From the NCBI GenBank assembly GCA_959022875.1, contig CAUFAM010000086.1:1-5809 (forward strand): a stretch of DNA of 5,809 nt, in the 5' to 3' direction. How positions within the stretch are numbered: the first letter of the stretch is position 1; every line of letters begins with the position of its first letter. Under the pieces are notes generated by a model. It was not told the DNA's origin and made no database searches. It was given only the letters and a program-made list of their open reading frames with translations. The stretch comes from an uncultured Oscillospiraceae bacterium (GTDB lineage Bacteria; Bacillota; Clostridia; Oscillospirales; Oscillospiraceae). The translations under genes and the position numbers were made by a program. Below are positions 1 to 5,102 of the stretch, in pieces.

Positions 1-239
1 TCACGGCTCATTTTCCGGCTGGCAAACTCCTGAAATGCCGCTGTGATGGCATCCCCGTCCCGGTCCAGCACCCGGCCCACCGCCAGGGCGCCGCCGGAGT
101 TATAGAGGTGGCGGTTGGCGGCAAAGGACGCCCAGTCCCCTCCAAAGAGGAAGAACTTGACCACAAACAGCCCCAGTCCCAGCACCAGCGCCAGGGTCAG
201 AACCAGGCAGACCAGGGTTCGCTTTTCAATTTTTCTCAT
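1..239 (-). CDS. Penicillin-binding protein, N-terminal fragment (cut by window edge)
   Basis: Only the first 79 residues are in the window; the rest lies beyond the left edge. The visible part has a basic start (MRKIEKR), one long hydrophobic helix at about residues 8-31 (signal anchor), and a short extracytoplasmic stretch with NRHLYNSGG (42-50) followed by GRVLDRDGDAI (55-65). An asparagine-rich 'N.hlYn..G.i..G.I.DRnG' segment just after the anchor is typical of class B PBPs of the PbpA/PBP2 type, the transpeptidases that cross-link peptidoglycan outside the membrane. The catalytic SxxK domain is not visible, so the assignment rests on this N-terminus and on the SEDS gene directly upstream, the usual partner of such PBPs. 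The ATG at 239-237 has an AGGAGG site (246-251) six bases away. The start overlaps the end of the SEDS gene by 14 bases, which suggests translational coupling. Confidence 0.8.
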   Translation of the reverse strand, partial: MRKIEKRTLVCLVLTLALVLGLGLFVVKFFLFGGDWASFAANRHLYNSGGALAVGRVLDRDGDAITAAFQEFASRKMSR

Positions 240-2004
240 AACCGCCCTCCTTTCCTGTGCTCCGGCCGCCCAGCCATTGGGGCGTAGAGAACGTCTGTCT
301 GCGGATGGCAAAGCTGGCATCCCGGCGGGTATCAGCGGCCTTCAGAAAGGCCAGCAGCCCCCAGGCCGAGAGCATGGAGGAGCCGCCGTTGGAGACAAAG
401 GGGAAGGTGACTCCGGTGAGGGGCAGAATATCCACCGAACCCATGACATTCAAAATGGTCTGGAACACCAGAAGGCTGGTGGCCGCACAGGCGGCAATGG
501 CATAGAAGCTGGACCGCCCCGCCCGGCAGCACCGCACGGCAAATACGGCCAGGGCCACAAGGCACAGCACGGCCAGCACCGCAATAATCAGCCCCCACTC
601 TTCACACAGCATACCGAACACCAGGTCCGTGTCGGCGGCATCCACCCGGTGCAGCCACCCCTCCCCCGGTCCCACGCCGATGTGGCCGCCGGAGGCGGCG
701 GCGGACATGGTCCGGGTCTGCTGGTAGCCTCCGGCAGAGGCCTGCTCCCACACGTGTCCCCAGGCGGCAAAGCGCCGCAGCACATAGGGCTTTAAGCTCA
801 CCAGGGTAAAGGCCCCGAAGACCGTGCCTCCGCAGATGAGGGCCAGGGTGGCAAAATCCCCCGAGCGCAGGTAGGCGATGACCAGGAAGGTCACAAAGAA
901 GATGGCGGCGGTGCCAAAGTCGCTCATCAGCGCCAGGCACCCCATGCACGCCCCGGTCAGCACAATGAAAAGGCCCAGGTTCCGCTTGCGAAACAGCCGC
1001 TCCAGGGTGGCCGCCCCGGCAAAAATGTAGCAGATCTTGGCAAGCTCAGAGGGCTGGAAGGACATGCCCAGAATACTGACCCAGTTGGCCGCTCCATACT
1101 TTACCTGACCCAGCACCAAAGACAGCCCCAGAAGGCCCACTGCCCCGGCAGCCATGAGCCAGCGGATCTTTTTCACCCGCTCCAGGTCCCGGAGGAAGAC
1201 CCCCAGCACCAAAAACAGAATGATCCCCAGCACAATGGCTGCCAACTGCTTGGGCACCGACCCCGGCGCCGAGGAGGCGGTCACCGCCAGCGACAGGGTG
1301 GACAGGAAAAAGGCGATGGTCTCCATTTCAAAGCCGGTGCGGCCCAGAGCGCCCATTCCGGTACAGTAGATCCACATCACGCCCGTCAGGCATACAAAGC
1401 AGGCGGGCACTAGGAGGATATGCTCCTCCCCCCGCAGCAGGAAGTGAAAGGCCGTGAGAATCTGAAACAAGGTGAGCAGCGCCAGGGACCCCCAGGGGGA
1501 TACCGGCTTCTCCTCCGGCTTTTCCGCCGTCTTTCGCTCAGGCGGCGGGAGCAGCACCGTCTCCACGCCCCCCAGGCTCAGCACATCTCCCAGCTTCATC
1601 GCTGCGCCGTCGGGGCCCACAGGGGTACCGTTGACCATGGTGCCGCTTTTGGAGCCCAGGTCATACACCGTCCAGCCCTCCTCTCTCCGGATGAGAGCCG
1701 CATGCTGCCGGGAGACCACCGGGTAATTCAGCACCACATCGTTGCTCTCCCCCCGGCCCAGGAGGTTCTCCCAGTGACTCAGGGGCTCCCCCGCCCCATT
1801 GGGCAAAGACAGAACCGCCCACACCTCAGGCTTCGGGGAGGCGTTAATAAGGGAACGGATCACCTTGGTCAGCATGGCAATGGCCAGCGCCGGAAACACA
1901 AAGCGCAAAATCAGGGTGTACCAGGCAAATACCTGGGGATAGTCCACAGGCAGCTGGCGCAAGGCGTTGGCCGTGGAAATTACGGCAGATACAAATTGGG
2001 ACAA
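226..2004 (-). CDS. FHA domain-FtsW/RodA (SEDS) peptidoglycan glycosyltransferase fusion
   Basis: A 592-aa membrane protein that probably polymerises lipid II into glycan strands. From the N-terminus: a hydrophobic helix (about 25-49); a full FHA domain (about 60-152) with GRGESND (83-89), SRQH (98-101) and GTMVNG (121-126), so the usual Arg84, Ser98, His101 and Asn125 are present; a charged linker rich in Lys, Glu and Pro (about 155-170); then about ten hydrophobic segments of a SEDS core. SEDS hallmarks are FQPSELAK (316-323), SDFGTA (361-366), ADTDLVFG (457-464) and PFVSNGGSSM (535-544). Asp460 in the TD motif matches the aspartate known to be essential in RodA/FtsW. Usual SEDS proteins are near 400 aa, so the anchor plus FHA adds roughly 170 residues. 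An upstream in-frame TTG at 2034 is less likely because it has no ribosome site; the TTG at 2004 has AGGAGG seven bases before it. Family membership is clear, but RodA, FtsW and SpoVE roles cannot be told apart from sequence alone. The adjacent PBP gene resembles the actinobacterial rodA-pbpA pair, where the FHA protein is a separate gene. Confidence 0.93.
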   Translation of the reverse strand: MSQFVSAVISTANALRQLPVDYPQVFAWYTLILRFVFPALAIAMLTKVIRSLINASPKPEVWAVLSLPNGAGEPLSHWENLLGRGESNDVVLNYPVVSRQHAALIRREEGWTVYDLGSKSGTMVNGTPVGPDGAAMKLGDVLSLGGVETVLLPPPERKTAEKPEEKPVSPWGSLALLTLFQILTAFHFLLRGEEHILLVPACFVCLTGVMWIYCTGMGALGRTGFEMETIAFFLSTLSLAVTASSAPGSVPKQLAAIVLGIILFLVLGVFLRDLERVKKIRWLMAAGAVGLLGLSLVLGQVKYGAANWVSILGMSFQPSELAKICYIFAGAATLERLFRKRNLGLFIVLTGACMGCLALMSDFGTAAIFFVTFLVIAYLRSGDFATLALICGGTVFGAFTLVSLKPYVLRRFAAWGHVWEQASAGGYQQTRTMSAAASGGHIGVGPGEGWLHRVDAADTDLVFGMLCEEWGLIIAVLAVLCLVALAVFAVRCCRAGRSSFYAIAACAATSLLVFQTILNVMGSVDILPLTGVTFPFVSNGGSSMLSAWGLLAFLKAADTRRDASFAIRRQTFSTPQWLGGRSTGKEGGYEKN

Positions 2005-2011
2005 GTTCTTC

Positions 2012-2017
2012 CCTCCT
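2012..2017 (-). promoter_or_regulatory. Ribosome binding site fixing a TTG start for the FHA-SEDS gene
   Basis: The minus strand reads AGGAGG here, followed by seven bases and then TTG at 2004-2002. No ATG or GTG sits at a suitable distance. This sets the start ten codons inside the longest open frame, which would otherwise begin with a TTG at 2034 and run straight through this site. Confidence 0.8.
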
Positions 2018-2046
2018 CTCCGGGGAAATCCCAACCGATTTGTACC

Positions 2047-2075
2047 AGCATACTACATTCCTCTCAGGGATACAA
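2047..2075 (-). promoter_or_regulatory. Putative sigma-A promoter for the FHA-SEDS/PBP unit
   Basis: On the minus strand a -35-like TTGTAT (2075-2070) is followed by 17 bases and a -10-like TATGCT (2052-2047). Transcription would start near 2040 and give a leader of about 36 bases before the TTG start at 2004. A promoter is expected here because a terminator lies just upstream (2103-2136). The -35 match is only moderate (3 of 6); the spacing is optimal. Confidence 0.55.
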
Positions 2076-2081
2076 GGGCGG

Positions 2082-2093
2082 TTTTGCACAAAA
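2082..2093. repeat. 12-bp perfect inverted repeat upstream of the FHA-SEDS promoter
   Basis: TTTTG-CA-CAAAA gives five-base arms with a two-base centre. It ends six bases upstream of the proposed -35 box, a position suited to a small operator or activator site. The arms are AT-rich inside a GC-rich region. No function is shown; it is short enough to be chance. Confidence 0.3.
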
Positions 2094-2102
2094 TGGGGGC
2101 AT

Positions 2103-2136
2103 AAAAAAAGACGCGGCGGAATGGCTCCGTCGCGTC
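2103..2136 (-). terminator. Rho-independent terminator ending the fab/regulator block
   Basis: On the minus strand an 11-bp stem (2136-2126 pairing with 2120-2110) closes a five-base loop. Ten pairs are Watson-Crick and one is a G-T type mismatch. The stem is GC-rich (GACGCG...CGCGTC ends) and is followed at once by seven T residues (2109-2103). It begins nine bases after the stop codon of the MarR-family gene. On the plus strand no T run follows the stem, so it acts in one direction only. It separates the fatty-acid genes from the cell-wall genes. Confidence 0.92.
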
Positions 2137-2145
2137 TGGTGGCAC

Positions 2146-2598
2146 TTATTGCTTGTCTGGAAGCTGATTAAGCTCGGGCATGAGCTCGTCAGAAATGATG
2201 GTGAGCATCTCCTCCAGCTTCTCCACATCCTGTGCGGGAAACCGCTCTTTGATCCGGTCCATCACGGTGGACAGATAGCGGTAGCTCACATTGTAATAGT
2301 CAATATACTTCTGGGTCACCGCCAGGTGGTATTCCCGCTTGTCCTCAGGAGACTGTATCTTCTTCACATATCCCTTCTGGACAAGGCTGTTGATCTTATA
2401 GGCGGCATTGGGGGGCGAGATGTTGACAAAGCTGGAAAACTCCGCAATGGTGGGGTTACCCAGGGCGTTGATGATCTCCATGCAGAAGGTTTCCACGGTG
2501 GTGAGGCTGGCCTCCCGATTCTGAAACCGGGAAAAAACCGCCTGGTAAAAGTGAAGCTTAAATTTGGTATACACTTGGTTAAAAGCCTGATCCAGCAT
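2146..2598 (-). CDS. MarR-family transcriptional regulator (possibly FabT-like)
   Basis: A 150-aa winged helix-turn-helix protein, the normal size for the MarR family. Helix-turn-helix residues span about 50-78 (TIAEFSSFVNISPPNAAYKI onward), and the wing follows with the typical D-K-R element (residues 86-88, in SPEDKREYHL). N- and C-terminal helices (about 1-28 and 98-145) would form the dimer interface. The ATG at 2598 is chosen because AGGAGG (2606-2611) lies seven bases upstream; an earlier in-frame start at 2661 would place the coding region across the promoter. The gene follows fabZ in the same direction and is closed by a terminator. In streptococci and some Clostridia the MarR protein FabT represses fab genes, usually from the head of the cluster. 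Here the regulator sits at the tail, and FabT identity is inferred from context, not from clear sequence similarity. Its ligand is unknown. Confidence 0.88.
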   Translation of the reverse strand: MLDQAFNQVYTKFKLHFYQAVFSRFQNREASLTTVETFCMEIINALGNPTIAEFSSFVNISPPNAAYKINSLVQKGYVKKIQSPEDKREYHLAVTQKYIDYYNVSYRYLSTVMDRIKERFPAQDVEKLEEMLTIISDELMPELNQLPDKQ

Positions 2599-2605
2599 AG
2601 CGCTT

Positions 2606-2611
2606 CCTCCT
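2606..2611 (-). promoter_or_regulatory. Ribosome binding site fixing the regulator start
   Basis: AGGAGG on the minus strand, seven bases before the ATG at 2598-2596. It rules out the longer in-frame start at 2661, which has no such site and would overlap the promoter. Confidence 0.85.
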
Positions 2612-2628
2612 GCAATTTCTTCCATAAT

Positions 2629-2645
2629 AGTCAGTATAGCAAACT
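2629..2645. promoter_or_regulatory. Candidate operator over the -10 box of the regulator promoter
   Basis: On the minus strand the 17 bases read AGTTTG-N5-CTGACT. The right arm matches the reverse complement of the left arm at four of six positions. The element covers the whole -10 hexamer and its TG extension, where a repressor would block polymerase. Streptococcal FabT sites are 17-bp palindromes with TTTGA/TCAAA-like arms, so the left arm is similar and the right arm only partly so. This is a weak, context-driven call. Confidence 0.25.
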
Positions 2646-2661
2646 TACAGGTGGGAAGCAA
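2633..2661 (-). promoter_or_regulatory. Strong extended -10 promoter for the MarR-family regulator
   Basis: On the minus strand a -35-like TTGCTT (2661-2656) is followed by 17 bases and TATACT (2638-2633), a 5 of 6 match to the -10 consensus. The bases TGC directly before it make an extended -10 (TGnTATACT). Transcription would start near 2626, leaving about 28 bases of leader. The -35 box begins three bases after the fabZ stop codon, and no terminator lies between fabZ and this promoter. The regulator can therefore be made from its own promoter and, probably, by read-through from the fab operon. Confidence 0.75.
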
Positions 2662-2664
2662 CCG

Positions 2665-3090
2665 TTACTGAATGACAAAGGTAAGTTCACACCGGGCGGC
2701 AATCTTGCCGTCCACCTTGGCCACCGCCTTGCCGTAGCCGATGGGGCCGTGCTGCTCCACCAGTTCACAGCTCAGCTCCAGCACATCCCCGGGCAGCACC
2801 GGCTGCTTAAACCGGGCGTTTTTCACCCCGCCGAAAATTGCCAGCTTGCCCTTGTTCTCCGGCAGAGACAGGGCGGCCACTGCCCCGGTCTGGGCCAGAG
2901 CCTCCAGGATGAGCACTCCGGGCATAATAGGCTTGCCCGGGAAGTGGCCCACAAAGAAGGGCTCGTTCATGGTGACGCACTTGATTCCCGTAGCCTTGAC
3001 GCCGGGCTCACAGTCGGTAATCTTGTCCACCAGCAGGAAGGGGGGGCGGTGAGGCAGGATGTCCATAATCTCCTGAATGTTCAGTTCCAT
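2665..3090 (-). CDS. fabZ: 3-hydroxyacyl-ACP dehydratase FabZ
   Basis: A cytoplasmic hot-dog-fold enzyme of 141 aa, the usual FabZ length. It removes water from 3-hydroxyacyl-ACP to give trans-2-enoyl-ACP in fatty-acid elongation. Visible marks are LPHRPPFLLVDKI (12-24), GHFPGKPIMPGVL (48-60) with catalytic His49, and ILEALAQTGA (61-70) with catalytic Glu63. Nothing in it specifically indicates FabA-type isomerase activity. The ATG at 3090 is preferred over an in-frame GTG at 3105 because GGGAGGG lies six bases before the ATG. That ribosome site is inside the last codons of fabF, whose stop is only 2 bp upstream, so the two are probably translationally coupled. In many Clostridia accB sits between fabF and fabZ; here nothing does. 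Confidence 0.97.
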   Translation of the reverse strand: MELNIQEIMDILPHRPPFLLVDKITDCEPGVKATGIKCVTMNEPFFVGHFPGKPIMPGVLILEALAQTGAVAALSLPENKGKLAIFGGVKNARFKQPVLPGDVLELSCELVEQHGPIGYGKAVAKVDGKIAARCELTFVIQ

Positions 3091-3092
3091 GC

Positions 3093-4334
3093 TTAACCCT
3101 CCCACTTCTTAAAGACCAGGCAGGTGTTGTGGCCGCCGAAGCCCAGGGAATCGGAGATGGACACCTTGATGTCCGCTTTCCGGCCCTCATTGGGCACAAT
3201 GTCCAGGTCGCAGGCGGGGTCAGGCACCTGGTAGTTGATGGTGGCGGGGACAAAGCCGTCCTTCAGGGCCAGCACGGAGAACATGGCCTCCACCGCGCCG
3301 CTGGCTCCCAGCAGGTGGCCGGTCATGGACTTGGTGGAGCTGACCATCAGTTCCTTGGCGTGCTCGCCGAAAACCTGGTGGATGGCGGCGGTCTCGCCGC
3401 TGTCGTTGAGGGGGGTGGAGGTGCCGTGGGCATTCACATAGTCCACCTGGTCGGGAGTCATCCCGGCGTCCTCCAGGGCTTGCTGAATGCAGGCGGCGCT
3501 CCAGGTACCGTGGGGATCGGGAGCGGTGATGTGGTAGGCGTCGCAGGTGGCGCCGTAGCCCACGATCTCGCCATAGATCTTGGCGCCCCGGGCCTGGGCA
3601 TGGCCCAGCTCCTCCAGCACCAGAATGGCCGCGCCTTCGCCCATGACAAAGCCGCTGCGCTCAGCGTCAAAGGGGATGGAGGCCCGCTTGGGATCGTCCG
3701 CGGTGGTCAGGGCACTCATGGAGGTAAAGCCGCCCATGGCCAGGGGGGTGATGGAGGCCTCGGCACCGCCGGAGAGCATCACCTCGGCGTAGCCGTCCCG
3801 GATGTGACGGAAGGCGTCACCCACGGCGTTGCTGCCGCCGGCGCAGGCGGCCACGGGGCAGATGCACATGCCGTGCAGCCCCAGGCGGATGGCAATGTGG
3901 CCGGCGGCCAGGTTGGTGATGGACATGGGGATGAAGAAGGGGGACACCTTGTCAAAGCCCCGGCTGTTGCCCGCCTCACAGGAGGACTGGATGGTGGCAA
4001 TGCCGCCGATGCCGCTGGAAACGGACACGCCGCACCGGGCAGTGTTCTCCTGCTCCAGGTTAAGGCCGCTGTCCTGCACCGCCTCCACCGCCGCGGTGAC
4101 GGCAAACTGGGTAAAGCGGTCCATGCGCTTGGCCTCTTTCTTGTCCAGGGCCACGGTGGGGTCAAAGTTCTTGACCTCGGCGGCCAGAGAGACCTTCTGG
4201 TTGCTGTGATCGTACAGGGTAATGGGAGCGATGCCGCACACGCCGTCCTTCACGGCCTGCCAGCTTTCGGGAGCGGTGTTGCCCACAGGGGTGACCGCAC
4301 CGATACCGGTGATGACAACTCGTCTTTTTTCCAT
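3093..4334 (-). CDS. fabF: 3-oxoacyl-ACP synthase II FabF
   Basis: A thiolase-fold condensing enzyme of 413 aa, essentially the length of E. coli FabF. It joins malonyl-ACP to a growing acyl-ACP with loss of CO2. The active site is intact: Cys164 in VAACAGGSNAVGDA (161-174), His303 in NAHGTSTPLND (301-311), and Lys335 and His340 in STKSMTGHLLGASG (333-346). The gating loop near the C-terminus reads DSLGFGGHN (395-403) where E. coli has NSFGFGGTN. The Cys-His-His triad marks a FabF/FabB elongation enzyme, not a FabH-type initiator (Cys-His-Asn). The ATG at 4334 is chosen because AAAGGA (4343-4348) lies eight bases upstream. An in-frame ATG three codons earlier (4343) overlaps that site, and the longest frame (from 4382) would run well into fabG. 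It follows fabG by 20 bp. Confidence 0.97.
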   Translation of the reverse strand: MEKRRVVITGIGAVTPVGNTAPESWQAVKDGVCGIAPITLYDHSNQKVSLAAEVKNFDPTVALDKKEAKRMDRFTQFAVTAAVEAVQDSGLNLEQENTARCGVSVSSGIGGIATIQSSCEAGNSRGFDKVSPFFIPMSITNLAAGHIAIRLGLHGMCICPVAACAGGSNAVGDAFRHIRDGYAEVMLSGGAEASITPLAMGGFTSMSALTTADDPKRASIPFDAERSGFVMGEGAAILVLEELGHAQARGAKIYGEIVGYGATCDAYHITAPDPHGTWSAACIQQALEDAGMTPDQVDYVNAHGTSTPLNDSGETAAIHQVFGEHAKELMVSSTKSMTGHLLGASGAVEAMFSVLALKDGFVPATINYQVPDPACDLDIVPNEGRKADIKVSISDSLGFGGHNTCLVFKKWEG

Positions 4335-4354
4335 AATCCGCATCCTTTCTGCTC

Positions 4355-5098
4355 TCAAACGGCCATGCCGCCGTCCACACACAGCACCTGGCCAGTGACG
4401 TAGGCGGCCTCGTCCGAGGCGAAGAAGGCCACCGCATGGGCCACATCCTCCGCCTGACCCAGGCGGGCCATGGGGATGGTGGCGAGCATAGCCTCTTTGG
4501 CCTGCTCAGAGAGTACGGCGGTCATATCCGTGTCAATAAAGCCGGGAGCCACCGCGTTGACGGTGATCTTCCGCCCGGCCAGCTCCTTGGCCAGGGACTT
4601 GGTCAGGCCGATGAGGCCCGCCTTGCTGGCGCAGTAGTTGGCCTGGCCGGGGTTGCCCCGCAGGCCCACAATGCTGCTCATGTTGATGATGCGGCCATAG
4701 CGCTGGCGCATCATGGGGCGGTAGACCGCCTTGCAGCAGCAGAAGGCACCCTTCAGGTTGGTGTCCAGCACCGCGTCGAAGTCCTCCTCCTTCATCTGGA
4801 GGGTCAGGCCGTCCCGGGTAATGCCCGCGTTGTTGACCAGGATGTCAATACGGCCGAAGGTGTCCAGCACCTGCTTGACCATGTCCTCACAGGCGCGGGC
4901 GTCGGCCACGTCAGCCTTGATGGCCAGGGCCTTCACGCCCAGGGCTTCACAGGCTTCCACCGTCTCCTGGGCGGCTTTCTCGTTTCCGGCGTAGTTCACC
5001 GCCACGTTGGCTCCCTGGCGGGCAAACTCCAGGCAGATGGCCCGGCCGATTCCGCGGCTGCCGCCGGTGACCAGGGCAATTTTTCCAGTTAAGCTCAT
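4355..5098 (-). CDS. fabG: 3-oxoacyl-ACP reductase FabG
   Basis: A short-chain dehydrogenase/reductase of 247 aa, typical for FabG. It reduces 3-oxoacyl-ACP to 3-hydroxyacyl-ACP with NADPH in the cytoplasm. The Rossmann nucleotide-binding motif TGGSRGIG is at 11-18 and NNAG at 89-92. The full catalytic tetrad is present: Asn114 (DTNLKG), Ser142 (NMSSIVG), Tyr155 and Lys159 (YCASK). The end shows the family pattern VTGQVLCVDGGMAV (234-247). Arg15 in the glycine-rich loop agrees with NADPH use, as in characterised FabG enzymes. The ATG at 5098 has AAAGGAGA eight bases upstream, located in the tail of fabD, whose stop is 4 bp away. The FabG name, over a generic SDR, rests on both the motifs and the position between fabD and fabF. 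Confidence 0.97.
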   Translation of the reverse strand: MSLTGKIALVTGGSRGIGRAICLEFARQGANVAVNYAGNEKAAQETVEACEALGVKALAIKADVADARACEDMVKQVLDTFGRIDILVNNAGITRDGLTLQMKEEDFDAVLDTNLKGAFCCCKAVYRPMMRQRYGRIINMSSIVGLRGNPGQANYCASKAGLIGLTKSLAKELAGRKITVNAVAPGFIDTDMTAVLSEQAKEAMLATIPMARLGQAEDVAHAVAFFASDEAAYVTGQVLCVDGGMAV

Positions 5099-5102
5099 GG
5101 GG

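Noticed and set aside
115..795. A 226-codon plus-strand open frame over the PBP/SEDS junction.
   Set aside because: Low-complexity Gly/His/Pro-rich translation opposite conserved SEDS motifs; no family resemblance.
2103..2136. Bidirectional terminator.
   Set aside because: Only the minus-strand side has a T run (2109-2103); on the plus strand the stem is followed by a mixed sequence.
2599..2661. Longer N-terminus for the MarR-family regulator starting at 2661.
   Set aside because: It would translate through the -35/-10 promoter and has no ribosome site; the ATG at 2598 has AGGAGG at correct spacing.
1420..3096. A 558-codon plus-strand open frame running opposite the SEDS gene, the terminator, the regulator and fabZ, with AGGAGG just before its ATG.
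   Set aside because: The AGGAGG is only two bases from the ATG. The protein is rich in His, Gln and Gly without domains, and it spans four well-supported minus-strand features, including a terminator. It is best explained as a shadow of GC-rich coding sequence.
4335..4382. Longer N-terminus for FabF starting at 4382.
   Set aside because: It would overlap the end of fabG by 28 bases and add residues that no FabF has; MEKRRVVITG is the standard FabF beginning.
3129..4403. A 424-codon plus-strand open frame opposite fabF.
   Set aside because: Gly/His/Ala-rich translation without recognisable motifs, fully antisense to a clear fabF; typical of high-GC third-position bias.
4436..5092. A 218-codon plus-strand open frame opposite fabG.
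   Set aside because: Same pattern: no motifs, no convincing ribosome site seen, lies wholly within the fabG antisense strand.
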